Notes: generated by a model from the sequence alone, not told the origin. A stretch of 64,000 bases of DNA from Levilactobacillus suantsaiihabitans (GCF_004745505.1 NZ_RKLX01000009.1:1-64000), one strand, 5' to 3'; shown: positions 8,707-18,115, numbered from the stretch's first letter. Program-made: numbers and translations.

Positions 8707-11124
8707 TTACATAAAGTTCATCGGTTCGGGGTCGATGGTGATGGTCAGACCGTGGCGGGCGGGGATTTGGGCCGCCTGCCGGATCTTTTCTAAGACCGCT
8801 TTGAGTTGCGGCTCCCTTTTGTATTTGATCACAACTTGATAATAATACTTCCGCTTGACCCGCGCAATCGCCTTGGGCGTCGGGCCTAAGATAATTGCGT
8901 TGTCGCTTAAGCCTTTTTGTAACTGGCCGACGATCTGGTACATCGCCTTAGCCGCCTTAGCCTCTTCTTCATGGCTGGCCGTCAGTTGGACCGCAAAATA
9001 ATACGGCGGGTAGTTGCCCTGATGGCGCATGTGCATTTCCGTCACGAAGAAGCGCTCGTAATCCTGTTGTTGGGCGAGCTCGATGGCGTAATGCTCGGGG
9101 TTAAAGGTCTGGATGAACACCTCACCTGGCTTTTCGGCCCGGCCGGCACGCCCACTGACCTGGGTTAACAGCTGGAAGGTCCGCTCACTGGCCCGAAAGT
9201 CGGGCAGCCCCAGTGCCGTGTCGGCATTTAAGACCCCGACCAGCGTCACGTTGGGGAAATCCAGCCCCTTGGCGATCATCTGCGTCCCCAGCAAGATATC
9301 GGCTTGGTGTTGGCCAAATTGCCGCAGGAGCTTTTCATGTGCCCCCTTACGCCGCGTGGAATCCACGTCCATCCGTAAGATGCGCGCCGTCGGAAATTCC
9401 TTTTGCAGGGCTGTTTCGACCTTTTGCGTCCCCGTGCCGTAGTAGCGAATCTTGCGGCTATGACAGTTGGGGCAAATGTGGGGGATGGCCTCTTCATGGC
9501 CGCAGTAATGGCATTTCATCGTGTGCGTATCCATGTGCAGCGTCAAGGAGATGTCACAGTTCGGGCATTTCAACACGAACCCGCAGTCCCGACACATCAC
9601 AAACGACGAGTAGCCCCGCCGGTTTAACATCAAGACCATCTGTTCCTGCCGGTCCAACCGTTCCTGAATGGCCGTCAACAGGGGCTGGGAGAAGTCGCCT
9701 TCGCTGTGTTGCTTGACCTCTTCACGCATGTCCACGATGTGTACGGCGGGCAAGGGATGATCGTTGACCCGCTTAGCCAAGACCAGCCGGGTGTACAGAC
9801 CCTTGGCGGCCCGCGCCCGCGTTTCTAGTGACGGCGTGGCACTTCCCAAGACCACGGGGCAGTGATTGTACCGTCCCCGCCACAAAGCCACGTCGCGGGC
9901 GTGGTAGCGCGGATTTTCGTCTTGTTTATAACTACTTTCATGTTCCTCATCCATAATAATGATCCCGAGGTTGCGCACCGGGGCAAAGACGGCCGAACGG
10001 GCCCCCACGACCACGGTCGCTTCACCGCGGTCGATGCGCCGCCACTCATCGTACTGTTCACCCTTGGACAGGCCGCTGTGGAGCACGGCGACCTGGTGGC
10101 CAAAGCGCGCTTTGACGCGGTTGACCATCTGCGGCGTCAGCGCAATCTCGGGCACTAACATCAACGCGGTGCGGTGCTGTTGTAAGGCGACCGCCATGCT
10201 TTGCAGGTAGACCTCCGTCTTCCCACTACCGGTGACGCCTTCCACCAAGAAATTCTCTGTGCGTTGTTCGTCAACGGCACTGGTGATGGCATCCACCGCG
10301 GTCTGTTGCTCGGCATTGAGCCGTAGCGGTTGCGTGGGCTTGACGGGTTGATGAAACGGGTCGCGGTACACTTCCAGCGGCTGTTTCACCACCCAGCCCT
10401 TGTCCGCAGCGGTCGCAATGACGGCTGTGCTGACGTCGGCAGCGTGAGCGACTTGGCTTTGGGCTACCAATTTATCCGGGGCCATGGTCTGCAGGTACCC
10501 CAGCAGTTCGGCCTGTTTAGGCGCTTTTTTGGCCACCGTTGCCTGGATCTCTTGGAGCTTTGCGACCGGTAATGCCGGCTTGATGCCCGTCGTGGTCTTA
10601 GCGGCGGCCTTGCTGGTCACCTGGTAGACGACCTCGACCTTGCCCGCCCGTTGCAGGCGCAAGAGGCCGGCCAGCGTCGCTTCATCTAATTTGGCTGTGT
10701 CAAAGTCACGCGGCGCTCCCTGGGGAAAATACGCCTGCATCTCATCGGCCGATAGCGGCTCGGTCGGTTGAATCTGCCGTTCCGTTTGGGCCTTCAATAG
10801 GTTGGGCAACATGGTTTGAATGCAAGTGATTCGAAAGGCGTAGGTCGTATCGGCCAGCCACTTGGCCAGCTGTTGGAGCTCGTCATCGAGCACTGGCGCC
10901 AAATCGAGCACGCTTTGAATCGGCTTTAAGTCCCCGTCAAAGTTGGTGTCGTCACTCAGGCCAACCACGACGCCGGAAACGACGCGGTGGCCGCGACCAA
11001 ACGGTACCGTGACCCGCATCCCCACCTGAACTTGGTGCGCTAACGCCGCGGGAATGGCGTAAGAATAAGGTTCATTCGTCTGCATGGTTGGCACGTCCAC
11101 AATAATTTGGCCAATCTGGGCCAT
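8707..11124 (-). CDS. priA: Primosomal protein N' (replication restart helicase)
   Basis: This 805-residue DNA helicase recognises stalled forks and reloads the replisome. The N-terminal DNA-binding domain is followed by Walker A GVTGSGKT (296-303), Walker B DEEH (392-395) and a zinc-binding segment with paired cysteines (CRDCGF, CPNC, CHYCG, CPNC) between the helicase lobes. ATG at 11124 follows a GAGGTGAG ribosome binding site. It is 11 bases after coaBC. Confidence 0.96.
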   Translation of the reverse strand: MAQIGQIIVDVPTMQTNEPYSYAIPAALAHQVQVGMRVTVPFGRGHRVVSGVVVGLSDDTNFDGDLKPIQSVLDLAPVLDDELQQLAKWLADTTYAFRITCIQTMLPNLLKAQTERQIQPTEPLSADEMQAYFPQGAPRDFDTAKLDEATLAGLLRLQRAGKVEVVYQVTSKAAAKTTTGIKPALPVAKLQEIQATVAKKAPKQAELLGYLQTMAPDKLVAQSQVAHAADVSTAVIATAADKGWVVKQPLEVYRDPFHQPVKPTQPLRLNAEQQTAVDAITSAVDEQRTENFLVEGVTGSGKTEVYLQSMAVALQQHRTALMLVPEIALTPQMVNRVKARFGHQVAVLHSGLSKGEQYDEWRRIDRGEATVVVGARSAVFAPVRNLGIIIMDEEHESSYKQDENPRYHARDVALWRGRYNHCPVVLGSATPSLETRARAAKGLYTRLVLAKRVNDHPLPAVHIVDMREEVKQHSEGDFSQPLLTAIQERLDRQEQMVLMLNRRGYSSFVMCRDCGFVLKCPNCDISLTLHMDTHTMKCHYCGHEEAIPHICPNCHSRKIRYYGTGTQKVETALQKEFPTARILRMDVDSTRRKGAHEKLLRQFGQHQADILLGTQMIAKGLDFPNVTLVGVLNADTALGLPDFRASERTFQLLTQVSGRAGRAEKPGEVFIQTFNPEHYAIELAQQQDYERFFVTEMHMRHQGNYPPYYFAVQLTASHEEEAKAAKAMYQIVGQLQKGLSDNAIILGPTPKAIARVKRKYYYQVVIKYKREPQLKAVLEKIRQAAQIPARHGLTITIDPEPMNFM

Positions 11125-11135
11125 GGTGTCTCACC

Positions 11136-12347
11136 TCACTTTTCTGCTAATAACTGGGCCACGCGGTCAACTAAAGCCCGCGCGATCATTGTTTTACTGG
11201 TCTTGGGCGTCTGGTCGGTCACGCCGTTCGGGGCGATGAAGGTCACCTGATTGTCATCGCCGTTGAAGCCGATGTCGGCTCGGGAGACATCGTTGGCGGC
11301 TAACAGGTCCAAGGACTTGCTGACCAGCTTCTTTTGGCCGTTAGCCAGCAAATTTTGCGTTTCCGCGGCAAAACCCACGGTCACCTGACCGGGCTGCTTG
11401 ATGGCCGCCACTTGTTTTAAGATATCCGGCGTTTTCTTGAGTTTTAAAATCAATTCATCATTGTCCGCCGTCTTTTTGATCTTCTGATCGGCAGTCACAT
11501 CCGGTTGAAAGTCCGCAACGGCCGCGGCCATCACTAAGGCATCCGCCTGGGGAAAAGCTGCCAACACTGCTTCGGACAGGTCCGTGGTGCTTTGAATGGG
11601 CACCACGGTGACGCCCGCGGGCGCGGTGAGTTTGGTCGACGCCGTGATCAACGTGACGTCCGCGCCGGCCTGTTTGGCGGCTGTGGCCACCGCGTAGCCC
11701 ATTTTACCGGAGGAGTCGTTGGTCAAAAAGCGTACGGGATCCAGGCGTTCGCGCGTCCCCCCGGCCGTGACGATGACCCGTTTGCCGGCCAAAGTCTGCG
11801 GGGTAAAGAGCCCCAGCGTCATCAAATTGGCCACGATGTCGGTGGGTTCGGGAAACCGCCCCGGCCCTGAGTAGCCTTCTGCCAGTTGGCCCGTCGCTGG
11901 GGTCAAGACGTGGACACCATCCGCTTGTAAATGCTGGACGTTGCGTTGGGTTGCCGGGGCCTGCCACATGTGGCTGTTCATGGCCGGTACCACGACCTTA
12001 GGCGCGGCGGTCGCCAGCCACGTGGCACTCGCGGCGTCATTGGCCAATCCGTTGGCCAGCTGCGCCATGAGATTGGCCGAGACCGGGGCCGCGATGGCCA
12101 GGTCCGTCCAGTCGGCCAGCTCCACGTGGGCGATCTGCCCCTGGGCCTGCCACCAGGTGTCATCCGTCAGCACCGAGGCCTTGGTCAACGCCGCAAACGT
12201 CGCCGCCGTCACAAAATGCGCGGCCCCCGCGGTCAACACGATACGGACTTGGGCCCCCGCTCGTTCCAGTTGGCGCGCCAGCAAGGCCGCCTTGTAAGCC
12301 GCCACACTGCCACTGACCGTCAAAGTGATGTGTTTGTCTTCAAACAT
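11136..12347 (-). CDS. coaBC: Bifunctional phosphopantothenoylcysteine decarboxylase/synthetase
   Basis: This 403-residue fusion performs two coenzyme A steps. The N-terminal flavoprotein decarboxylase (CoaC, about 1-185) carries TVSGSVAAYKA and the PAMNSHMW motif. The C-terminal CoaB synthetase begins at about residue 190 with VIVTAGGTRERLDPVRFLTN and joins cysteine to phosphopantothenate. ATG at 12347 has a GGAGGAAACGC ribosome binding site. It is preceded by the rpoZ terminator, so transcription from gmk-rpoZ is probably reduced here. Confidence 0.95.
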   Translation of the reverse strand: MFEDKHITLTVSGSVAAYKAALLARQLERAGAQVRIVLTAGAAHFVTAATFAALTKASVLTDDTWWQAQGQIAHVELADWTDLAIAAPVSANLMAQLANGLANDAASATWLATAAPKVVVPAMNSHMWQAPATQRNVQHLQADGVHVLTPATGQLAEGYSGPGRFPEPTDIVANLMTLGLFTPQTLAGKRVIVTAGGTRERLDPVRFLTNDSSGKMGYAVATAAKQAGADVTLITASTKLTAPAGVTVVPIQSTTDLSEAVLAAFPQADALVMAAAVADFQPDVTADQKIKKTADNDELILKLKKTPDILKQVAAIKQPGQVTVGFAAETQNLLANGQKKLVSKSLDLLAANDVSRADIGFNGDDNQVTFIAPNGVTDQTPKTSKTMIARALVDRVAQLLAEK

Positions 12348-12381
12348 TGCGTTTCCTCCAATTCAATAGCGCCGTCTTGAT

Positions 12382-12418
12382 AAAAAAGGCCAGATTACCC
12401 AACGGCAACCTGGTCTTT
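12382..12418 (-). terminator. Terminator between rpoZ and coaBC
   Basis: On the minus strand GACCAG pairs with the CTGG(C/T)C arm and is followed by TTTTTT. It lies 16 bases after the rpoZ stop and about 35 bases before the coaBC start, so it may separate the two. Confidence 0.7.
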
Positions 12419-12433
12419 CCTGAATCGCCAAAC

Positions 12434-12649
12434 TTAGGCGTCCAGATCCTTTTCGTCCGGATCGATCATTAAAGCACCGGCAGCGATTTCTTCCAATGCC
12501 CGACCAATCGTCTTGGGCGACTTGTAATCGGTCAAAAGTGGCTTGGCACCGGCATCCAATTCATGGGCCCGCTTGCTAGCCAACATAATCAAAGAGTAAC
12601 GGGAATCAACTTGTGCTAATAAATCATCAACTGAGGGATAAAGTAACAT
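12434..12649 (-). CDS. rpoZ: RNA polymerase omega subunit
   Basis: A 71-residue omega subunit that helps assemble and stabilise RNA polymerase around beta prime. The conserved N-terminal segment YPSVDDLL...[13 protein letters not shown] and the [10 protein letters not shown] helix are visible. It follows gmk by three bases, the standard gmk-rpoZ pair of Firmicutes. The Shine-Dalgarno sequence is weak, as expected if translation is coupled to gmk. Confidence 0.94.
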   Translation of the reverse strand: MLLYPSVDDLLAQVDSRYSLIMLASKRAHELDAGAKPLLTDYKSPKTIGRALEEIAAGALMIDPDEKDLDA

Positions 12650-12652
12650 CTT

Positions 12653-13267
12653 TTATTCGTCTCCAATCATTTGTTCGTAATCCGGCATGACCCGGGTCAC
12701 CCGTAAACGTTCACTGCGAATGATCATTTGAATCCGCTCAACGGCCTTGCTAACCTCGTCGTTGACCACGGCGTAGTCGTAGTTGCGCATCATCCGAATC
12801 TCACCAACCGCTTTTTTGATGCGCTTGTTGATGACATCCATGGCATCCGTGCCCCGACCAATCAGCCGGTGCTTCAATTCCATTAAGTCCGGTGGCGTTA
12901 AGAAGACAAACACAGCGTCTGGGCAGTTGGCCCGCACCTGCATGGCCCCGTTGACTTCAATTTCCAAGAAGACATCTTTGCCCTGATCTAAGGTCTCATT
13001 TACATATTTTAACGGGGTACCGTAGTAGTTGTCAACATACTTGGCATACTCCAGCATTTCACCGTTACGAATGTTTTCTTCAAATTCTTCCTTCGAGACG
13101 AAGTAATAGTCGACCCCATTGACTTCGCCTTCCCGCGGTTTCCGAGTGGTCATCGAAATGGAGTACGAAAAGTCGGTCGCCCCCGTTTCAAACAGCGCCT
13201 TACGAACCGTTCCCTTACCAACTCCGGAAGGACCCGAGAGGACAATGAGCATTCCACGTTTAGCCAT
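12653..13267 (-). CDS. gmk: Guanylate kinase
   Basis: This 204-residue kinase phosphorylates GMP and dGMP to the diphosphates. P-loop [10 protein letters not shown] lies at 11-20, followed by the GMP-binding segment with TTRKPREGE and [11 protein letters not shown]. Length and motifs are typical. It starts an apparent minus-strand unit, with AT-rich promoter-like DNA upstream at 13340-13390 (for example TATAAT-like hexamers), though no single promoter is certain. Confidence 0.96.
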   Translation of the reverse strand: MAKRGMLIVLSGPSGVGKGTVRKALFETGATDFSYSISMTTRKPREGEVNGVDYYFVSKEEFEENIRNGEMLEYAKYVDNYYGTPLKYVNETLDQGKDVFLEIEVNGAMQVRANCPDAVFVFLTPPDLMELKHRLIGRGTDAMDVINKRIKKAVGEIRMMRNYDYAVVNDEVSKAVERIQMIIRSERLRVTRVMPDYEQMIGDE

Positions 13268-13623
13268 CGTTTAAAAATCCCTTCATCACAAAATTTAATT
13301 AAGCCGCCATCCCCAAAACGAGTTGGCGGTCAGCACCAGATTGCTTGGCGCAAACTATAATCTATAGGATACTATATTACCACTATTCAGCGATAAATAC
13401 TGCATATCGCGCCTATTTGTCGAAAAAAACCGGTGAAATCGGGTTAATCCTGACTGGTCACTGGCGGTTAGCCGGCCGTGCCACCACGTTCCGTGTTCGC
13501 CCAGACCCCGTCAGCCGACCGGTCGCAAAAATAATGCTGCTGACCTACACACGAGAACATGCGTCCCCCAACGGTTAGCCGCCCTTTACCGTCACAGGCG
13601 GCAACCCAATCGAACAAAAAGGC
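13268..13623. other. Gene-free region between gmk and the SOS-type gene
   Basis: It contains AT-rich promoter-like DNA for gmk near 13345-13390 and GC-richer DNA at 13430-13600 with a short GGCGGTTAGCCGG stretch resembling the basal part of PE-2. No complete repeat copy or gene is supported. Confidence 0.35.
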
Positions 13624-13673
13624 TTGCAATCTCAAACAAACGTTCGTATAATAAAAATACAAACAAATGTTCG
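13624..13673 (+). promoter_or_regulatory. SigA promoter with two LexA (SOS) boxes
   Basis: The -35 TTGCAA (13624-13629) and -10 TATAAT (13647-13652) are separated by 17 bases. Two sites fit the Gram-positive LexA pattern CRAAC-N4-GTTCG: CAAACAAACGTTCG (13633-13646) fills the spacer and CAAACAAATGTTCG (13660-13673) lies just after the -10. LexA bound at either site would block RNA polymerase. The site assignment is by consensus only. Confidence 0.8.
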
Positions 13674-13684
13674 AGGTGATCAGC

Positions 13685-14011
13685 ATGCAAAATTCAATCG
13701 CAAAACGTGTGACCCTGTCTGATCGGGTCGCCACCCTATCACAGGAACTCTTCAGCCCGTTACCGGTCATTGATGGCCAAGTCGTTTACGCCCAGATGCC
13801 TGACTTCCAGTTGACGCTTTTCATCCAACAAGCCCTGGACCGCCACTACCTGGTTCGGCTCCAGTTCAAGGCGGCCCCCGACGTGGCGCCCACGACCGTC
13901 ATTGGTCAGTTGAAAGAAGACGCCGCTGGTCACCTCATGCTAAAACAAAACAAACAGCTTGCCACCATCGTAACCCCCGCCCTTTTGCGGTCAATCCAAC
14001 GCGTGAAGTAA
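13685..14011 (+). CDS. Small SOS-regulated protein, possibly YolD-like
   Basis: A 108-residue protein starting at the ATG at 13685, which has GAGGTGA six bases upstream; an earlier in-frame ATG at 13667 lies inside a LexA box and is unlikely. No signal peptide or membrane helix is seen. The C-terminal half (VRLQFK...VIGQLKEDAAG...IVTPALLRSIQRV) loosely resembles the strand-rich end of YolD-like proteins. Those often accompany SOS polymerases of the UmuC/DinB type, but no polymerase gene is adjacent. The twin LexA boxes support a DNA-damage role. The family assignment is weak; the gene itself is well supported. Confidence 0.75.
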   Translation: MQNSIAKRVTLSDRVATLSQELFSPLPVIDGQVVYAQMPDFQLTLFIQQALDRHYLVRLQFKAAPDVAPTTVIGQLKEDAAGHLMLKQNKQLATIVTPALLRSIQRVK

Positions 14012-14016
14012 GCCAA

Positions 14017-14060
14017 ACGACCATGATAGAATTCTGACGTTCTACCATGGTCGTTTTTTT
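14017..14060 (+). terminator. Terminator after the SOS-type gene
   Basis: Arms ACGACCATG...TAGAA and TTCTA...CATGGTCGT form a long stem with a TTTTTTT run on the plus strand. It lies between this gene and the convergent LPXTG gene and may slow transcription from both sides. Confidence 0.8.
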
Positions 14061-14070
14061 AACCTGAATT

Positions 14071-16167
14071 TTAGTTCTTCCGGGTGCGGCGGTATTGCCA
14101 GAGGCTTAGGCTACTGCCAAGCAATAGCAACCCACCAATCGCGGCGTAAATAGTCTTGGCTTCATTGGTTTTAGGCAACAGCTTGTCAGCTAGGCCACGG
14201 TGATGCTGGCTTGGTGTCGACGTTTGTTGGGTTGGGGTGGAGCTAGCACTCACACCAGCATTCAAATCGTCAGAAGATCCACTATTAGTCGGATTGTAAC
14301 TCGTCTTATCTGCATGACTCCCCTTATTATCAATAGCGCTCGCAAAACTACTTGATGTCATTGAGTAGACATTACCGCTGCCAGTATCCGTTGAAGAGAC
14401 ACTACTCGATTGGGCACTCTCCGACGAAGCGCTTAGGGAACTACTAGAACTACTAGAACTACTAGAACTGCTCGAGCTACTTGAATTGCTTGAAACAATT
14501 ATACTGCTGGAGCTATCACTAGTAACAGTCGAACTGGAAGTTGTCAGACTTCCACTGCTCCCCGAACTGCTATCGGAACTACTCTCTGGTACATCTTTTT
14601 GTTCGACTGAAACAGCAGTATCATCTTCTTGCGTATCAGCAATCGTGAACGGAATTGGCGTTCGATCTAATTCATAGCCATCCGGCGCTTGTTCCTCAAC
14701 AAACTCGTAATTGCCTGGCGCCAATCCCGTGACCGTCAGCGTTCCATCAGCCCCAGTCGTGTACGACTCAGATCCGACCGGTGAGCCAGCATCATAGTCC
14801 TTCCATTCTGAGCCATATGCTAATTGATACTGCGCCCCCGACAGTTTTTCCTGAGATTGACTATCTAGCTTCGTTAACTTGACAGTTCCTTTAGTATCGA
14901 CCTGGCTAACCGATTGGTGTGCCGTGGCATTGGTAGAACTGATTGTAAACGAAATTGGTGCGGAATTTCTTTGATAGCCACTAGGGGCCTTGGTCTCGAT
15001 GAACTGGTAGGACCCCTCTGGCAAGCCATAATCATTGAGGACCCCGTTGCCATCAGACGTACTTGTGGTTGTCAATTGTGTTTGGTAATCCTCATACATC
15101 TTAGTAGCATCATTTAACTTCTGCAGTGTGTATTCAGCTCCATTCAGCTTCGTACCATCAATCCCCGTTTTGGTCAACGTAACATCACCGATGTAGGTGC
15201 CATCAATATCTGCAGAGCCACCCCACTGAATATTCTTATGTGCATCTCCTACTATCGATGGATCATCTGGATTAGTTCCTGATCCGGGGTCCGTTCCCGC
15301 ACTACCCGTTTCACCATCCTCAGCCACTAAATTAACACTATTACTGAGAAAACCACTGGTTGTCCCACTGAAATGATCAACATCTACCTTCGTGTAGTAA
15401 CTCAGCGTTATCTTATGAGTCACGTTGGCAAATGTGATGGTCAACTGGGAACCATCAATCTGAACTGTAGGCTTCAAGGTATCCCCAGTTGTGTCATCTG
15501 TAGCTTTAAACCCATCAGCATAGGTTTGATAAGCTCCCAAAGTATCGGTTAAGGTTACCTTCCCCATAGCCTTTTCGGCTGGATTAAAAACAATCTGCCA
15601 GACCGCCTGCTTAGGTATACCATTCTCATTGAAGTCACCGTCCTGAATCCAACCATTTTTGGCAATAACGTAATCATTATTGTCAGAACTAGTATCATCT
15701 GTCGTTCCTGTAACTTGAAATGTCAGACTTCCTTGACGATAAACGTTGGCGTTCGCTAGCGCGTCATTAAAGGTAATGGTTGCCGTATGACTGGAATCTG
15801 CTTTTAAATCAAAATGACCAACTACAGTCTGATTTTGATCACCCGTTTTAACATCGAAACCGGCCGCACCATGACTCGCCGAATTGGGTAGGGTCACAGT
15901 CGCAATGTCTTTATCAGCGATTTTAGTATTGTCAGCAACCGTCCAAGAATAGGTCAATCTATAATTTTGGCCCGATTTTAGCGGTTCACCCTTGTCCGTA
16001 ACATCTGTATAAGTATTGTTCCCTGTCTCTTCTTCAATTTTGCTAGGGGCATCTAATCCCGTCACATAATCATCAATCTTATTGGCACTAGCTCTATTGG
16101 GCCCTCCCCACAAAATCAGAAAGCCGACAACCACGCTCAGTAATCCTAGTCCTATCCGTTTTAGCAT
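14071..16167 (-). CDS. LPXTG-anchored surface protein with CnaB domains
   Basis: A 698-residue secreted protein. It has a signal peptide (1-28) and an N-terminal adhesin-like beta region (about 30-300). Two CnaB/SpaA-type domains follow (about 325-410 and 430-520), each beginning with TLTKT or KLTKLD and containing FIETKAP or FVEEQAP, as in isopeptide-forming domains. A Ser-rich stalk, LPKTN at 664-668, a membrane helix and a basic tail complete a sortase substrate. It is probably an adhesin; the ligand is unknown. The DNA is visibly more AT-rich than its neighbours, suggesting transfer or fast turnover. ATG at 16167 follows GAGGTGTGAG. Confidence 0.9.
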   Translation of the reverse strand: MLKRIGLGLLSVVVGFLILWGGPNRASANKIDDYVTGLDAPSKIEEETGNNTYTDVTDKGEPLKSGQNYRLTYSWTVADNTKIADKDIATVTLPNSASHGAAGFDVKTGDQNQTVVGHFDLKADSSHTATITFNDALANANVYRQGSLTFQVTGTTDDTSSDNNDYVIAKNGWIQDGDFNENGIPKQAVWQIVFNPAEKAMGKVTLTDTLGAYQTYADGFKATDDTTGDTLKPTVQIDGSQLTITFANVTHKITLSYYTKVDVDHFSGTTSGFLSNSVNLVAEDGETGSAGTDPGSGTNPDDPSIVGDAHKNIQWGGSADIDGTYIGDVTLTKTGIDGTKLNGAEYTLQKLNDATKMYEDYQTQLTTTSTSDGNGVLNDYGLPEGSYQFIETKAPSGYQRNSAPISFTISSTNATAHQSVSQVDTKGTVKLTKLDSQSQEKLSGAQYQLAYGSEWKDYDAGSPVGSESYTTGADGTLTVTGLAPGNYEFVEEQAPDGYELDRTPIPFTIADTQEDDTAVSVEQKDVPESSSDSSSGSSGSLTTSSSTVTSDSSSSIIVSSNSSSSSSSSSSSSSSSSLSASSESAQSSSVSSTDTGSGNVYSMTSSSFASAIDNKGSHADKTSYNPTNSGSSDDLNAGVSASSTPTQQTSTPSQHHRGLADKLLPKTNEAKTIYAAIGGLLLLGSSLSLWQYRRTRKN
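14435..14495 (-). repeat. Serine-codon tandem repeat in the LPXTG stalk
   Basis: A short tandem repeat of ACTACTAGA-like 9-mers encodes part of the poly-serine stalk. Such tracts can gain or lose units by slippage, changing stalk length without breaking the frame. Confidence 0.7.
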
Positions 16168-16286
16168 CTCTCACACCTCGTTCAACTTGTTACATTCACA
16201 TCAAGTATAACGCAACAAACGAATAAAGTCGTACGGAATTTGTTAATTGACTAAATAAATCTGGCGAATAAATTTAGCATAATCAA

Positions 16287-16329
16287 TTAAAGAGTCCATC
16301 AACCCTCTTTCGGCTGATGGACTCTTTTC
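16287..16329. terminator. Hairpin after recN
   Basis: Arms AGAGTCCATCA (16291-16301) and TGATGGACTCT (16315-16325) form an 11-bp stem. The T-run is weak (TTTAATT on the minus strand, TTTT on the plus strand). It most likely ends the recN transcript. Confidence 0.65.
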
Positions 16330-16332
16330 AAA

Positions 16333-18048
16333 CTATTTCTGTTTCTTAGCGTGCTTTTCCTTAACCTCATCAGCCAACCCCAGCAACTCATTAGCGTGTT
16401 CCAACGCCAATTTTGTGACTTGAGTGCCGGCCGACATGCGGGCAATCTCGCTGATGCGGTCCTTTTCAGTCAAGCGCGTCAGCTTGGTTTCGGTCCGCTC
16501 ACCAACGATTTCCTTGGCAATAAAGTAGTGGTGATCGGCCATGGCCGCGACCTGAGGCAAATGCGTGATACACAGCACCTGCGAGGCGCGGGCAATGCCA
16601 CTGATTTTTTCGGCAATTGCCTGGGCGACCCGACCGCTGACTCCGGTATCCACTTCGTCGAAGATGATCGACGTGATGCCCTGCGACTCGGAGAAAATAG
16701 TCTTCAACGCCAACATGATCCGCGACAATTCCCCGCCGGAGGCAATCTTGGCCAATGGTCGCATGGCTTCACCGGGGTTGGTCCGCAGGTAGAATTCCAC
16801 GTGATCCAACCCCGTGCTCAAAATCGGCTGGGACTTGGAGCGGGTAAAGTGCACCGCAAAGACCGTCTTGTCCATGTACAGATCCGCCAGTTCGCCGTGG
16901 ATCGCCGCCTCCAACTTCTCGGCCGCTTGTTGGCGGGCCTTACTCAGCTGTTCGCCCAGCTTTAACAACGTCGTGCGTTGGGTGGCTACTTGGCTCTCTA
17001 AATCGTCGGCCGTTTCGTCGGTGGCCTGCATTTGCTTCAATTCGGCGGCAATTTTGTCGAAGTACTTCAAGACCTGGGCCTCGGAGTCGCCGTATTTACG
17101 CTTCAACTGATTGATAACTTCCAAGCGCCGTTCAATCTCGTCTAAACGCCCTTCGTCCCACTCCAGCAGGTCCAATTGCGAAGACACGTCGCCCACCGCG
17201 TCGCTCAAGGCGTAATAGGCCGTCTCCAGGCTACTGGCAATCTGCTTGAAGGCCGGGTCGAAATCGGCAATGCCCTGCATCGCCTGCATGGCGCCACTGA
17301 TCTGGTCGGTCGCCCCGGGGGCGGTATCCTCCCCCGTCAGTGTGACCTGAACCAGCTGCAAGGCATCGTTGATCTTCTGAAAGTTATCCAGCCGGTCGCG
17401 TTCGGCCACCAGACTGTCCTCTTCACCGGGTTCCAGTTGGGCTGACTCGATTTCGTTGACCTGGAATTTGAGCATGTCCAGGTGTTGGGCCCATTCTTTT
17501 TCGTTAGCCCGCTTATTTTCCAGCGTCGCTCGCAACTGGGTGTACTGCTCGTAGACCGCCTGGTACCGTTGTCGTAGCTTGGCGACTGTGGCTCCGGCAA
17601 ATTCGTCGAGCATCCCCAGGTGTTTTTCCGGCTGCATCAATTCCTGGTGTTCATTTTGGCCATGAATATCTACGGCCGTTTCACCAATGCGCTTGAGCGT
17701 ACTGGTGTTGACCAGCATCCCGTTGACTCGACAGGTGTTGCGCCCGTTTTGATGAATCTCGCGTTGTAAAATGACGCTGCCGTCATCGTGGTCGATGCCC
17801 AGGTCGTCTAAGACCCGATACGTGGTGCCCCCCTCCGGAAAGACAAAGATTCCCTGGATGATGGCTTTGTCGGTCCCGGTCCGCACGAAACTGGCCGATC
17901 CGCGACCGCCGGCTAGTAGCCCCACGGCGTCAATGATGATGGATTTCCCGGCACCCGTTTCCCCAGTAAGGACGGTCATGCCATTTTTAAATGCCACGTC
18001 GAGTTGGTCGATGATGGCAAAATTTTTAATAGACAGCTCTTGTAACAC
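16333..18048 (-). CDS. recN: DNA repair protein RecN
   Basis: A 571-residue SMC-like ATPase that gathers broken DNA ends. Walker A GETGAGKS is at 29-36, a long coiled-coil middle follows, and Walker B IIFDEVDTGVSG with the signature region lies near the C-terminus. I place the start at the GTG at 18048 (VLQELSIKNF), which has AGGGGG seven bases upstream and matches the family N-terminus, rather than nine codons further up. It follows argR, the standard argR-recN order, with a hairpin between them. Confidence 0.93.
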   Translation of the reverse strand: MLQELSIKNFAIIDQLDVAFKNGMTVLTGETGAGKSIIIDAVGLLAGGRGSASFVRTGTDKAIIQGIFVFPEGGTTYRVLDDLGIDHDDGSVILQREIHQNGRNTCRVNGMLVNTSTLKRIGETAVDIHGQNEHQELMQPEKHLGMLDEFAGATVAKLRQRYQAVYEQYTQLRATLENKRANEKEWAQHLDMLKFQVNEIESAQLEPGEEDSLVAERDRLDNFQKINDALQLVQVTLTGEDTAPGATDQISGAMQAMQGIADFDPAFKQIASSLETAYYALSDAVGDVSSQLDLLEWDEGRLDEIERRLEVINQLKRKYGDSEAQVLKYFDKIAAELKQMQATDETADDLESQVATQRTTLLKLGEQLSKARQQAAEKLEAAIHGELADLYMDKTVFAVHFTRSKSQPILSTGLDHVEFYLRTNPGEAMRPLAKIASGGELSRIMLALKTIFSESQGITSIIFDEVDTGVSGRVAQAIAEKISGIARASQVLCITHLPQVAAMADHHYFIAKEIVGERTETKLTRLTEKDRISEIARMSAGTQVTKLALEHANELLGLADEVKEKHAKKQK

Positions 18049-18061
18049 GTCTGGACCCCCT

Positions 18062-18115
18062 AAAGAAAAGACCACTGCTGCTTCGTCAGCTTTTGCTGGT
18101 CGTCAGTCGTGGTCT
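18062..18115 (-). terminator. Hairpin with T-run between argR and recN
   Basis: On the minus strand AGACCAC (18115-18109) pairs with GTGGTCT (18075-18069) and is followed by TTTTCTTT. The T-run is directly followed by the recN ribosome binding site. The hairpin could separate argR and recN expression or limit read-through. Confidence 0.6.

Noticed and set aside
13345-13770. Open frames between gmk and the SOS gene
   Set aside because: They overlap promoters and LexA boxes and have no ribosome binding site or similarity.
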